DNA from: Aquatica leii
Lineage: Eukaryota; Arthropoda; Insecta; Coleoptera; Lampyridae
Direction: 5' to 3'
DNA length: 64,000 bases
NCBI GenBank assembly: GCA_035610365.1
Contig: CM069433.1
Coordinates: forward strand, 59,324,487 to 59,388,486
The notes under the pieces are model-generated. The model was not told the DNA's origin, ran no database searches, and saw only the letters and a program-made list of their open reading frames with translations. The position numbers and the translations under genes were made by a program. Within the stretch, counting starts at the first letter, position 1. Each line of letters opens with the position of its first letter. Below are positions 22,242 to 35,199 of the stretch, one piece after another.

Positions 22242-24200
22242 TTCGCTTTTGGGCTTTCGACTTTCGACCTTTGCTATTCTTTTGGTTCTTTTCTTTCGGT
22301 TTTGGTGGTTCGAGTCTTTGAATATGTCGTCGGTATCTTGTTGGTTGTAGCTTGGTGCTACCCAATTGTTCTTCTCATATTGCTGTCACCGATTTTCTTT
22401 TCTTTGCTTAAGTTTCTAGTGCTTTCGGTTTTGGTTTCTTTCTTCTCCATCTTACTTCAGGACAGACTACCTTTCCGTCTGTATATATTTATATCCGCTT
22501 GGTCGGCCTTTTTGGGAATCGGTACGTCATATATAGAATTCTCTCTTCTGCTTTTGGGATTTGGTTTTTCTTTTCTTGAGTTTTCTATTCCGCTCGTCGG
22601 CATTAAAGTCTTGAAGTATACTTTCCAATTTGGGACAGCAATTGGTACGCTCTTGGTCTATGACTAACTGTGATATCTTTTCTCTTCTCTTTCTTTTTTT
22701 CTTTTTATATTAGGGCGGTTGGATGGGCACCGTAGGGTGGTCTCTCTTTTCATTCTTTTACGGGGTGAAGAATGAATCAGGCATTAACATCGAGCCTTAT
22801 CTTTCTCCGTCTTTCTATATCTCTTATCTTTTCTACTTTTTATTTTTTTCTTCTTAGGCTTAGGGATTTTCTATGTGACATCAATTCTTTTTTTTCTGTT
22901 TGATCTTCTTATGGTTCACCTCTTGGGTGGTTATTTGGACATAGAAATACCTAGTCTTATCTTTCTTGTCTCTTTTGTTTTTTTCTTTTATCTTGGTTGG
23001 TTAAACACTTTCTTTCTTTTTCTTTTTAGTAACTTTTTTCTTTAGTGTTCACTACAACTGTGTTTCTTTTTTTTTCTTTTCTTTCTCAGTTACTTCTCTG
23101 GTTTTATTGGGTTTAGTGGGTTTTTGTTTTGTTGTTTTTGGATTGAAGCTTGGGATAGACTGCAACGTCGCTCCTTGTACTTTGTACTTCCGCTTAGTCG
23201 GCATTTTTGATGTTGTTAGTCACTGTTAGGATATTTCTCTCCTTTGGGTTTCTTTTGCTCTTGGAATATTCTAATCCGTTCTTCGGCATTTAAGTTCCAG
23301 GTGACCTTCTAACACAACAGGCACTGACTCACGACGTTCAATTGGCAAGTGAAGCTTTCTCTTCTTTATTGGTTCTTACTTCTTTTTCTTTCTTTCTTTT
23401 GGTTTTGTTTTGGGTTTCGCGGTTTGGATTGCTTTTGGATTGGCACTCATTTAGTGTTTAGCTTTTTGGTAACTTTGTTGGTGTGACTCTTGGATTACTG
23501 ATTTTTTTCTCTGCCTTTTTGGTAGTACGACTTATGTCGACTTTTAATCAGAATCTTTTCTTTTTGCTTGAGATTTCTTCGTTGCTTTTCTTTGCTTGGA
23601 TCTTTAGGATCTGTTTGGTTTTTTTGGTTTTTGGTGGAAGGATCTCATATCGTCTGTGGACGACTTTTTGGAGCACCACTACATTAGTTTTCTTTTTGAC
23701 TTTTCTTTTTAAATCCGCGTATCCCATTTCAACATTTAGATACTTTTTTTCTCTTTTTACTTCTTTAGCTTAGTTAGCTTTGGGGACTTATATTTGGGGT
23801 TGGATTTGTATTCTTTCTTTCCTACTCCTTCGGTTTCTCTTGGTTTGTTTGGTACTGTCGATCAGTAAGGTCTATGGGACTGCGTTGCTTTCTGGCTTTT
23901 TAGCGTAACGACTGTTGTCGACTCTCAACGAGTACCTGTGCTGATACTTCTATTCTGTTAGTTGAGTTTCTGGTTCTTTGAAGTATCATTCCGCTTCATG
24001 CGACTTTTGGGACACATCTGATTAGTGATGCTTTGTAAACCGAGAAAACCTCTTTCCTCTACGTTTCTTCTGGGGTTGGGCGTTATTGTGTTTCGGGGTT
24101 GGTTTTGGATTTTAGGGTTCTATCCTTGGCGTATGCCTAAATTTCTGTCTTCATTTTAGCTTTTGTTCTCGTTATTCTCGCTCCACGCTTTTATCTTGCT
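22242..24200 (+). other. T-rich non-coding 3' half of the LTR element, with repeated motif
   Basis: About 2 kb dominated by T and TTTCTTT runs. The hydrophobic ORFs at 22302-22667 and 23483-23773 look like by-products of T-richness. A motif near CCGCTTNGTCGGCATTTTT recurs at 22495, 22590, 23190, 23276 and, weaker, 23991; CCG…CGG can form a small hairpin. No homology to RT or integrase core seen on either strand. Confidence 0.6.
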
Positions 24201-24211
24201 GGGGGGGAATC
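24201..24211 (+). other. Polypurine tract
   Basis: GGGGGGGAATC immediately before the 3' LTR, the expected plus-strand primer position. Confidence 0.85.
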
Positions 24212-25583
24212 TGTTACGTTAATTTTCATTACGTACGCCTTTGCTGTTACGGTTGAAATCGTCATTAGGTACGCCTATGTGTTTTCGACGTAAAATTAGA
24301 TTCAGGTGTTGACGCCATCTATCGGGTTCGTTGGTCACTTTGATTTGACAGACGGCATCCGGTGACAGTCCGGCATTTTTCACTTTAACATCGTACTTGT
24401 TAGTTTCTATGTCTGCGTGAATTGAATATCGTTTTCAAGAATCATCCACGTGCTGGGACACGATGGAAATTAGTAGTTTCTCTTAAATAATTGATTTCAT
24501 ATCCGCAGAGTAAGTGATTTTAGTCTTTCTTTAATTAAACGTAATTTCTATGTCTTTTGGTTAGCACCATGTGCCACCTTCATGACTAGGGATATTTGTA
24601 TCGTTACATAAAATCCTCAAGGGGGAAATTATAAGCGAAAGCAGAAGATCTTAATTACTGTAGACGATTTAATTCTATGTGGAGGCCATATATTCACCTG
24701 GATGACTGCCACATTGTTCGGAAGATCTTAATTACTGGGTCCGATTAAATTCTATTCGAAGGCAATTACTTAATACCACCAGAGGCGTAACATTAGTATA
24801 ACAGCATCCGACGTTCGGTTTGTGTTTTGTGTACATTTTACAATTTACGTAATGACTTTGTAGATTTCGATTTCGTGAGCTATTAGGTTGACACGATTTG
24901 CAATTAAAATTAATTACAGGGCACGTGTCGAAGGGAGCGCTTCCTCCGCATAAAAGGAACACCTGTATTGGTGGTAAGTTTTATAAATTTTCTTTCGTCG
25001 TCAACGAGGTTTCTCACGAAACTTACAATCATCATAACTTCGTACTGATTATCGTAATGGTAATATCATTAGTTAGTAAATTTGCTTATACTACGTATGC
25101 TGTTTATACTTATTTATTGTGATAATTTAATGTTAATGCTATAATAATTATTTTGCCTTATTGTCGTTACTACCATATTTCTAGTTATGTAAACGATATT
25201 TACTGCGAACGATTCGTATTCATGTCCTTCACTAATGTCATGTAAGTTGCCTATCTTACGGTGATTCGATTTTGTATATTCTCGCTAGTACCTACTCAGA
25301 TTTGACTATTTAATTCTTATTATATTTATCGTGTTAGAGTCATTAAAGCACCATTGTTATTAACGATTTAGTTTTCTTCTTTTATTCGTTTCTTTCAGCA
25401 GTTACGAACTTAACATCATAGTTACAAGTTTATTACCATTTCTGCTGTGAGCAGGCAGAAACTTACTTTGGACAGGCTCTGGCGCCCTTAATTATCTTAT
25501 ATATATATTTCTAGAAGACCTACCCCCTCTCCGACTGTTGAGAGTTGGCCGTGCAGGTTCGTAACCAGCTAAAACTTGTAACA
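24212..25583 (+). repeat. 3' LTR
   Basis: 1,372 bp, matching the 5' LTR throughout by eye except for three fewer T near 24978. Followed by the right ACTG duplication (25584-25587) and the LINE sequence. Confidence 0.95.
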
Positions 25584-27432
25584 ACTGGATGCTTTACAAA
25601 AACACAAGAAATAATTTTAGTAACAAAATTAAGATAAGCAAAAATAAATATTACGTAAATAAAATACAGCAAAATAGCGGACAATCTCAAAATATGTGGA
25701 AAATTATTAAACATTTAATCAATGGACAAAAAAATAAACCAAAAAATATAATATTTGACGAAGTAGAAATTGGTAACTTAGATGAAATATCAAATAACTT
25801 TAACGAATATTTTGTAAGCAGCATTATGCACATAAATAATAGTATAATCCAGCCCCCAGCAAACTTCAAAGAGAACCCAATATTAAAAGCAATCATTAAT
25901 TTCAAATTTAAGCAAGTTAATTTATCGGATCTGAAGAAAATCTTAAGTAATATTAGGAGAAAAGGAGAAACGGATCACATTACAATACAAGTTATTACAG
26001 ATGCATTGCCAGAAATTGGTAATGCAATGGTAGACCTAATAAACAAATCTTTAATAAGTGGAAAATTTCCTAATTGTTGGAAGCAATCAAAAATCATACC
26101 AACGCCTAAAATTAAAAATACAAAAAGATGCGAAAAATTTTGACCTATCAATATTTTACCAGTGTACGAACAAATACTAGAATCAGTTGTTAAGGAACAA
26201 TTACAGTGCTTTCTAGAAGAAAATAATATAATCAGTGAAAATCAATCGGGTTTTCGAAGTAAACACTCGTGTGAAACAGCATTAAATCTCGTGCTGACAA
26301 AATGGAAATCTGAAATTGACGAGGGTAATAGTGTAGTAGCAGTGTTTTTAGACTATAAAAGAGTCTTTGAAACTATCGACAGAGGAACACTTATAAATAA
26401 ACTTTACCAATATGGAATAAGAAGCACCGAACTTTAATGGTTCGAAACTTACTTGGAATCTCGTATTCAGACCACTACATACCAAAGTTACGAATCTATT
26501 CTAATTCAAAATAATTTAGGTGTACCTCAAAGATCAGTCTTAGGCCCATTGCTTTTCTTAATTTATATTAATGATTTAGAACTTAATCTTAAGTGTTGTA
26601 ATATTAATTTGTTTGCAGACGATACCCTGGTATCAATTACTGATAAAAATGTACATTCAACTATTATAAAGCTAAACTCAGAATTAGAAATTATCTCAAA
26701 TTGGTTACAAACAAACAAATTAAACTTAAATGTGTTAAAAGTAGGACACTGGTAATATCAAATATTAATGTTGAAACTACAAAAATAAAAATTGAAAATA
26801 TAGAATTAGAACAGGTTGACCAAATTAAATATTTAGAATTAGTTATAGATCAGAATCCAAATCTTAGAAACCACGTGAATTATGTAATAAAAAAAGTAGC
26901 AAATAAAATTTGCCTATTAGGAAGAATATCTAATAAAGTGATGAATAATGCAGGAAGTACTGTTTATAAAACAATTATTGCACCATATTTTGATTTTTGC
27001 AGTACCTAGTATATTTTTAATGTGTTACGAAGTCGACTTACGTAAAACGCTTACAGAAACAACAAAATAGAGCTATGCGGATTATATTACATTGTTCAAA
27101 ATATACCAAAATCACAGTAATGTTAGATTGTTTACAATGGTTAAGTATGAAACAGCGGATATATTTCATTTCATTAATGTTGGTATACAAAATAATTAAT
27201 GATTTGCTTTCAAACTACATGTCAAAATTAGTGATACGTAACTATGAAATACATTCATATAACACAAGAAGTCGATATGACTTCAGATTGTCAAAATTTT
27301 CAAAATCAAAGTCACAAAATTCTCTTATGCACAAAGGTCTGAAAGTATATAATGACCAGATGAAATTAAGCACGAGCAAAATATTTATAAATTTAAAAGG
27401 GGTCTGAGTGATTATGTTGAGAATAAATTTTA
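25584..27432 (+). pseudogene. CR1/Jockey-type LINE ORF2: reverse transcriptase (continued from 18848)
   Basis: RT and C-terminal region of the interrupted LINE. Open stretches: 25589-26143 (RT N-terminus, linker and finger), 26162-26437 (NQSGFRSKHSCETALN, then VAVFLDYKRVFETID with the motif-A Asp), and 26453-26755 (GVPQRSVLGPLLFLIYINDL and FADDT, the catalytic motif). The C-terminal thumb follows at 26701-27009 and 27075-27407, with a frameshift close to the end so that the protein likely finishes at 27432. Stops at 26141-26143 (TGA, probably from a CGA codon) and 26435-26437 plus three or four frameshifts inactivate it. The RT active site itself is preserved. Moderately young. Confidence 0.9.
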
Positions 27433-27525
27433 AGCAAAAATTAGTATTAATAGAAATATGTTACGATTTATGTTAAATTAGTATACCTTTACTAAAGAAA
27501 TACTTACTTACTTAATTCTTAATTC
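27433..27525 (+). other. LINE 3' UTR and short tail
   Basis: Short AT-rich UTR ending in imperfect microsatellite-like units (ACTTACTTACTTAATTCTTAATTCT, two overlapping simple repeats). CR1-type elements commonly end in short repeats instead of poly(A). Confidence 0.45.
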
Positions 27526-27529
27526 TCTT

Positions 27530-29440
27530 CAACCATATTACACTAACTTTATCGTCTGCCGCTTCTAAACTACAAGCCGTTCTAAAATAATAGTTGATAA
27601 ATTTTCGATTTGAACAACATCAAGTACTTTCTTTTTCGATAATCGTATATTTTCAATTAATCCGGCTTTATAGACCAAAATGTTTAAAACTGTAATGGTT
27701 TTGCTAGTAATAATTGTATAAACTGAATGTGGACTGTATGTTTTTATTTTTTAATAATAATTGACAACACTAATTTTTTTGATACATACTTAAATAGTAA
27801 TACTAAATTAATAAAATTTTTAACAAGTATTTTTATCTTTTTTAGTAATTTCAATTATTTCTTTTAGGTAATTGCTTAAAGCAACCTAAATAGTTAAACA
27901 ATAAACCTAGCATTTAACGACTAAACAAGAAAAACATCGGTTAGAGACATTAAACCGAATAAAATACAAAATTAGGTTAATAATCAGCAGTATTGTTTAC
28001 AAATTAAATTACAGCAAGACTAATTCTAAAAATCGCAGCAAATAGGTATGCTTCTAGAATCTTTGGTACTTACTAAATACTTATATGTTGATCAAATCAA
28101 ATTTAGTTGTTATTAACCAGTACGTTATATTTTTTAATGTCTGTAGCTAAAATTGATTTTTTTAAATAGTTGTACCATTGTTTTTAAATTAAAAAACAAA
28201 AACAATTTAATAATCAATTACAAATCGATTAGATCAGAGAATTTTTACTAGTTTAAAAGCTTATTTTAATAAAATTTGTGTCAAATAAAATTTAAATTCT
28301 AAATAATAACTAATGCTGAAAACAATTTAATGATAACATTACTAAAACATTAAATATGTTATAAAAATCAGAAGGTAAGTAATCAAAATATATAATTTTT
28401 TCTATTAAACAATAACACTATGATATTAATTGTGACAAAAATAATTTTTGTTAATATAAAAACCGTAATGCTAAAATCCGAAACGTTTTCTTATTTAAAC
28501 CTAAAATTAAAAGATAAGAAATTTAGTTATAGCTTTTACTGTATTTACTGTAAAAGATATTTAATATTAACCTATAAAAAAATCTAAACCATTAGTTTAA
28601 TACCTTCACAGGAATGTTTATTTGGGTTAAAATTATTGTAAAATATTCAGTAACAAAGTAAATACTAAATGTAAAATAAGACAAATTTATGCATAAGTTA
28701 TAATCAAATTGTTACAAAAAATAGATTTTTGATACCTGTTACTATATTACAGTAGTATGTTTTAGCTTATATTGTAACGCTTCTTTTGTTTTGTTAGTAC
28801 GTTTTACGTAAACATTGACATTTTGAATCAACAAAATAAAATACATTAAGTACATTTACATAAATTAAACAAAAAGCAAGAATAATGCAATGTAAACAAT
28901 CATACCAAACTAAACAATATTATGTTTTATACATATTTCTACATAATATTTAGAGAATATATTTACAGATTCGTACCAAAGTACAATGTGGCTACTTTAT
29001 TATTACTTGTTTTGCTTCGTAATATAAATTGAAACTGTTTTTAGAACAATGTTATTCATACGTTATTTTGCCAGATAAGTTTATATAGATTAATTAATGT
29101 AAATTTAAGTTGGCAACATCACTTGACATTTATTTAGTTATTTAAATTTTTTAACAAAAATAAAGATTTGACATAACGTTACCTTTTAAGTACAAGAAAT
29201 TGATACATACAATGCAATGTAACAAAATTTGAGTAGATTTTGTAATATGCACGACAATGATATTTTATTTAAATTAATGGTATGCATCGTTACGCTTATA
29301 TTTTTGTATCAATATAATTAATTTGTCATATATCAAAAAAATGTTGTTGGAAAATTTTGTCATACTTTCTTTGGTATGTAGCAATTGTAAAATTTCAAAT
29401 ATTTTTTGTTTAAAAATTTAGAATAAATTAAATAAACGTA
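27530..29440. other. AT-rich intergenic DNA
   Basis: No ORF above chance length, no repeat boundary and no recognisable domain seen on either strand. Confidence 0.6.
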
Positions 29441-29460
29441 ATTATACTTTACTTTTAGGC

Positions 29461-29552
29461 AGAAGAGATAAATGATAACAACTTGGTGTAATTTTTTTAT
29501 AAGCAACGCGTCACTAAAACTACAACCAAGTGGATCATTTGCCTCTCCTACC
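29461..29552 (+). ncRNA. Pre-microRNA-like hairpin
   Basis: Left arm 29461-29490 and right arm 29521-29552 pair as three helices: AGAG with CTCT, AAATGAT with ATCATTT, and ACTTGGTGTA with TACAACCAAGT (one bulged A), separated by small internal loops. The terminal loop is about 30 nt. About 21 base pairs in a stem of some 25 nt fits insect pre-miRNA dimensions. It could equally be a small inverted repeat or MITE relic. No known miRNA seed recognised. Confidence 0.3.
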
Positions 29553-29559
29553 GATAGGT

Positions 29560-32475
29560 AAAATATAATTACGTGTATGATAAAAATAAAGTTATTAAAG
29601 ATTAAAAAAGAATGATTTGTGGACGAGAATTAATTTTAAAAAACCTGCTACATAAAAAGTAGCAACGGTAAATAATTACTACTAAACAGTAACAAAATTT
29701 TTAGCTTTTGCAAATAACAAGTAATAAAAATTGCTGAAACATACCGTTGCAATAAATTAGATTGTCAACATAAAAAATATTGAGGACGTATAACTGTAGT
29801 CTTAAGAGTAAATGTATAAAATACTTCAACTAAAACAACTTGATATTTTATGGTTTTAAAAATTAATTTATTAAATATTTACGATAAATATATAACGTCT
29901 TATATAAAATTCATAAAAAACGTGATCTTTTAAAAATCAAGATTAAATATTGTCAAAGAGATTCAGTATAAAATACGTGAGCAATGAAAATTCAAAATGG
30001 TAAATTGGTACTTATTCAAAAAGCTTGAGTAGTTTAATTATTATTATTTACATGTAATTTTACAATGGAATTATTTTCTTTATTTGATAACGTGACGATT
30101 ATTTAGAAAAAAAAATGCAAAGCACATTTTCATTTGAAGAATAAAATAGTAAGTATTTAACTAATTTGTTGTTTAATATTGTTATTAATAAATATACATT
30201 TTTGTGTACAAAACACAAATTAAAAATTGTATCTATTTTTTTTTGTCAGTTTTTGCGAATTTCGTAAAACAAATAAATGAATAAGCTCATGCAATTTAAT
30301 TATACTAACTATTTCAAGAAGAAAAAGGGTTTTTTTAATGATTGTAAATAGTTTTAATTTCTTCATAATATTAAATGAGATTTTATAAGGTAAAAATATG
30401 TTGTGTCTTGTAACGTTTGTATTAAATTGTTTAATAAAATATAACAATAAGTGTATTTATAATTAAGTTCAAGTTTAAACAGAACAAAAAACAAGTAAAA
30501 ATAAACGTAAATTACGATATTGTCAACAAAGTTAAATTTTAATTTTTTAATCATGTAACGTTTATTTTTTTAATTATTTTTTTACATTATAAAAAAATGT
30601 TTTCCTTTTATATCTTTATGGTCAATTTTATTATAATCGTTAAATTATACTAGTTTATTTTTAAAAAATAACACTAAAAACTTCAAATGTTACTTAATAC
30701 ACATTATTTAATGTTTCTACAAAATAGATATGCTGTATATAAAATGTTCATTTCTCCTTTATTTTATGTTTGGTTACTTTGCAAAACTTTGTCTATTAAT
30801 CTAAGTTTCTACACATAATTGGTTTATTGTGTAATACACTTTCTTGCTTCTTAATTATAACTTAAACTTGAAACACTGATAATCTTTTAAGTGCTATTAC
30901 TTACCGTGAAGAAAACAATATGCGGTTTGATATTCTGTAAAAACTTTAAAGTCATGGAAACTTTATACAGCAAGTTATAAACTTAAAATTATTTTTTTGC
31001 ATTAATAAAAGTTAATATAGTTTTTATTAACGCATAAAAAATATAATTAGTACATCAACAACATTAAAATTATATAATAAAAATAGTGATAATTCATGTT
31101 ATACATCGACAGATCAAAGTTTTCAAGTCGTAGAAAACGCGATTCTTAAAAACAAAGCTTTTAAACTATTACATTAAAGGTGAACGCTTGTTAATATTGG
31201 CCATGTTGCTAAATCACATAAATGGTATTTTAAACTTTACGGAGACAGAAAAATTAACGATACTGGTCACTAATACTGTCTAAAGACATCGTGTCAGAGC
31301 TGAGGTGTATTATATTCGTAAGAATGGATCGATCTTGTCAATTTGGTGTGCTGCACACATTACGTGACAGGTCCTTTACAAATTACGTTTATTATACATG
31401 AACACTTACCTGATTTTGTTTAGTAAAGGGCTACGAGGTTATAAACCTTAAGAATTAAAATATTTTTTATTTACTCTCTATGTAGATAAATTTAAAAATG
31501 ATGTTTTTTTATTTGAGCTCTACAATAATTAAGAGTATTGATTTATTTTCTACATACGATATTGTTATTTTATACGCGATCGATGTTTACGATAGATGAT
31601 TCTAATCATATTTTTTTTACAATTGACAATTATGATCGCGATCGGTTTTTTGAAGAGACTGCAATTACTACAACGTTCACACGTTCTGGATTTTACATTT
31701 TATCCTAACACATTCATACTTATAATACATCTCTAAAGTTATAGCACAGTTATATCTACAGACAATAAAAGATACGTGGTAATACTATCTCAGTAATACA
31801 TTATTTATCATACAAGTTTTGCCTATTTTAGTTTTCATTTATGTTATTTTTATATAATTCGTATTTTTACTAAAATATTATAATTTTTACAACAAATTAA
31901 ATAAATTGTAATTCGTTAAAAAAATCTTTTTTAGAAACTTCTTTAAACTTATGTATTTATTAATTAAATAAAATATTCTTTAGAATCAAAATTTAGTCTT
32001 TGAGTTTATTTCCTTTTATACATCTATGTCGATTACAGTAAACTTAAAATGAATTTGATATTTTTATTTTCGCTTAATTTATATAGTTTTTTAGTTAAAA
32101 CAATATTATATGTGGTTTTAGTCTAATCTACGCATGTATTACTGTTGAAATGCTTGCAAAATAACTGTTTTATTTTTTAACTAAACAGGGAGATTTAATA
32201 GAAAAAAAGTATTATGAACATAATGCAAAAAAAGCACTATGAGCGGCTTGTGTATAGAAGCTACGACATTGCAGCGCTCCCCAAAAAAATATATGAAAAA
32301 TACATTTATAACATTTGTGAAAATTGTATCGTTGGATCGGATAAATTTAAGTAACACGTGCCAAGATTTGTTTACTTACACTTATAGAAACTGCCTTTCA
32401 TTAAGGTACAGAAAAGAGTGCTGACTAAAACGCTGCAGGTAGATATTTTTACCAAAAGGTCACAGCTCTCTCTTT
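29560..32475. other. AT-rich intergenic DNA
   Basis: Mostly featureless. 31100-31400 is somewhat less AT-rich but has no open frame. 31575-31650 has GATCG-rich words that partly self-complement. ORFs at 30220-30554 and 32239-32612 carry no known motif. Confidence 0.5.
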
Positions 32476-32479
32476 ACCT

Positions 32480-33613
32480 GCTCTACAATACATTACATTT
32501 ATGTTTAATAAGTATTTCTACATCATTCGGCCGCGAAACTATCCCTCTATCTCTAACGGATACAGAAGAAGAAAGATTGGACATCAGAGATAAGTTCCAT
32601 TTCCACATCTAACCTTGCAGGTGTGCAGTTTTCGTCGCGTCCAACAAGCACTTCTTCCACTATTCCCATCTTCCACATGAGACGTTTTTTTGTATCATGA
32701 CCGTGGATTAGAACGAAATCATTTACACGTAAGCTACATTCTCGCACATTAACATTCTGATGAGCGCTCCGTAGTTGTAGATATTCGGTGGACCATCGCT
32801 TCCAAAACGTATCTGAAAATGTGATGGCGTTAATAGAAATAACTCACTTGGATCGTTGCCGATATAAGTCAACGGCCTTGCGTTTACTGTTCCTTCAATT
32901 TCAATAAGCGATGTTATTAATTCTTTCCGATTAAGCAAATTTCATCCGACGGAAGCCTTTAACCCATTTTGTACTGATTTGATTAATCGTTCCCACTAGC
33001 CGCCCCACCAGACGGCACGCTCGACTAATAAATTTCCGTCTAATACGATGTTCACTAATAAATTTGTGGAGAACGTCATTTAGAGTCTTTAGATATCTGC
33101 TTTTATGTTTTTGCGTTGTCCAAATACATAATTGTCGGCACGCTTCTGCGTGCAGTAAACTTTCTTATAGCCAAAATTGCTGTTACCGCATTTAAATTAG
33201 TTACCAATTCTAATTGTATCGCCCTGGTAACCGCACAAGTAAACAACAGCAGTTAGGCCTTTTGTTGTCCGTTTTGCAAATGGTTGCGACGCTGTCTTCC
33301 CACGTAATATTTTGCACGTAAGGCATCTGAATGTAGTCTTAATTAACTGCCTTGCCCTTATGATCCAGTAACGTTGCTGAAATTCGTAAAAAATTGAATT
33401 TACACCGTCGTAATGCAAACGTCTAGGAATGGAATTTATTAAAAGTATGTTAAGATGAGCCTTATTTGGTAATAAGATTGGGTGCTTCAAAGAAAAGTTG
33501 ACCGTTAAACTGTGTAGACGCCCGCCTATACGCATTATTCCGTTTTCATCTAAAAATAGATTAAACACAAAATTGTCTTTCAATAGAAGAACAATTGAAA
33601 TAACCGCAAACAA
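32480..33613 (-). pseudogene. Bel/Pao integrase relic
   Basis: Minus strand. From the N-terminal side: LFLDENGIMRIGGRL (about 33540-33560) opens the Bel/Pao pre-integrase region, then LKHPILLPNKAHLNILLI and YWIIRARQLIKTTFRCLTC (zinc-binding domain). The catalytic core is broken over frameshifts: a LDNAKT block (near 33130, second catalytic Asp) and a RAVWWGG…WERLIKSV block (near 33000, catalytic Glu). Then EIEGTVNARPLTYIGNDPSE and LTPSHFQIRF (32800-32910), and the C-terminal RVNDFVLIHGHDTKKRLMW and GIVEEVLVGRD (32600-32720). The first catalytic Asp region is missing. Several stops and frameshifts; inactive. Confidence 0.88.
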
Positions 33614-35190
33614 TTATTTAAAAAAAAATAAACATTAGAAGAAAGCTAAAACAGTTTAAAAAAGAAGGAAAAAACATTATGTATTGTGATGAAAGATATT
33701 TGCACAGCTCACACACAGTTCCGAAAAATTGGGATTATGGCAGTTACAAGTATTTAAAATCACCAGTTGCAAAAAGCAAAAGTTTATATATTCTCCATAC
33801 TGAAAGCCGAGAAGGAACTCTTCCAAATTCTTTATTAATATTAAAATCTGGTAACATTTTTTTATCACAAACTGAGTAACTGTTTTAGATTTAGATATAT
33901 AGTAAATAGGTTGTAACCAAAATAAAATAAAATTTATAAGCTGATTGACCCTTGTGCCTGTTCATCGAAGATATTTTATATTTCATGTAATTAAGGTTAC
34001 ATCCAATAATGGTGATTGATAGATAAATGATAAATTGTTAAATTAATTTATTCGTGAGTTTTTTTTAATGTAAAAAGTTTGGCGATTTTAAATTTTGTGT
34101 TCGATTAATATAAATCACTTTAATCTTTTTTTTGTATTATTTTGCCTACATGAACTTCATTATTGCTTTCTAAGTTATCTTAAAACTATCTTCTTATTTA
34201 AATTGTATTTTAAATTAGCAATTGATAAATTGTATTTGTTGTACAACTAAAACTAACTAATTCACTTAGTTGTTATACTTTATTTATATAAAATAATATT
34301 TTAATTAAATAAACAAACTTTTATTGTTACAATAATTACTATTAAGTTTGTAAAAAATGATGGTATAGCACCCAATCTAATATAAGGTTTACTTAAAACT
34401 AGTTAAAATAAAATACACCAAACCTATTGTTCACTTAATAAATATAAATTATAATTTGCATACGATATTGATTTTATTATACGGTCATCTGTTTCATACC
34501 ATTATAGTATTTTTTTAATAAAGTAAAATTAAAAACTTTTTTTTTAATAATATGTGATTACAAAGTTTTGTTAACTTGATCGTTTAACCCTTATCCACTT
34601 ACCAGCTAATTTTGTTCTGTAACTACCTATGCGTTGTCACAGAGACCGCTACTGACTATTAGTAATTTTTTTAAGACTGTTAAAAAGATTTTAAAAAAAT
34701 TAAATTATGTTCATAAACTTTAATAAAAAACAACAATGTAAAACATAATATTTTTTTCGTATATGTGAACGGTTTTATACTATCAAATTAAAATACAAAA
34801 AAAATAACTCTAGTAAATAAATTCTATTATTATAGAAACTTAGTATTATTGCATACTAGTTTTTATAGAATTAATAATATCACTAAATATATAAAGAGAA
34901 ATTCAATAAGATATAAAAAAAGATTATAAATAATTAAGGCTTGTTTTATAAAACATGAGTGTTTAAATGTTTTAAAAAACTGTATATTAGAAAAACCTAA
35001 TTATAAAGATTCAATTGCAATAATTAAATTAAATGTAAGCACTACCAGAAAATACTAAATAAAATTATTATTACTATCGATACAAAAAAGTAGGCGTAGG
35101 TGTTTGTCAAACTATTCAATAATTTCAAAGGTTTTGATAAAATAAATTAACCTTAATTTTTGTTTGACTGTAATACATTTTAAATTTTGG
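33614..35190. other. AT-rich intergenic DNA
   Basis: The 66-codon ORF at 33679-33879 has no recognised domain. The remainder is AT-rich with no signal. Confidence 0.5.
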
Positions 35191-35199
35191 TTTTAAAAC

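Larger units (their letters stand above)
18849..25583 (+). mobile_element. Complete non-autonomous Ty3/gypsy-type LTR retrotransposon
   Basis: 6,735 bp with two LTRs (1,375 and 1,372 bp), ACTG target duplication, primer site, polypurine tract and one long ORF. The termini are TGTTAC…GTAACA. By eye the LTRs differ only in a T run (7 versus 4 T at about 19615 and 24978), which implies a very recent insertion. The internal region is only about 4 kb: it holds gag fused to the integrase N-terminus and then T-rich non-coding DNA. Protease, RT, RNase H and the integrase core are absent, so it must depend on a related autonomous element. The capsid and integrase style resemble the mdg1/412 group. Confidence 0.95.

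Noticed and set aside
22302-22667. 121-codon hydrophobic ORF after the Gag-integrase frame, possible membrane protein
   Set aside because: T-rich DNA gives Phe/Leu/Val-rich frames by chance; no signal for translation and no conserved motif. The same holds for 23483-23773.
33679-33879. 66-codon ORF next to the Bel/Pao relic
   Set aside because: No motif, opposite strand to the element, and length expected by chance.
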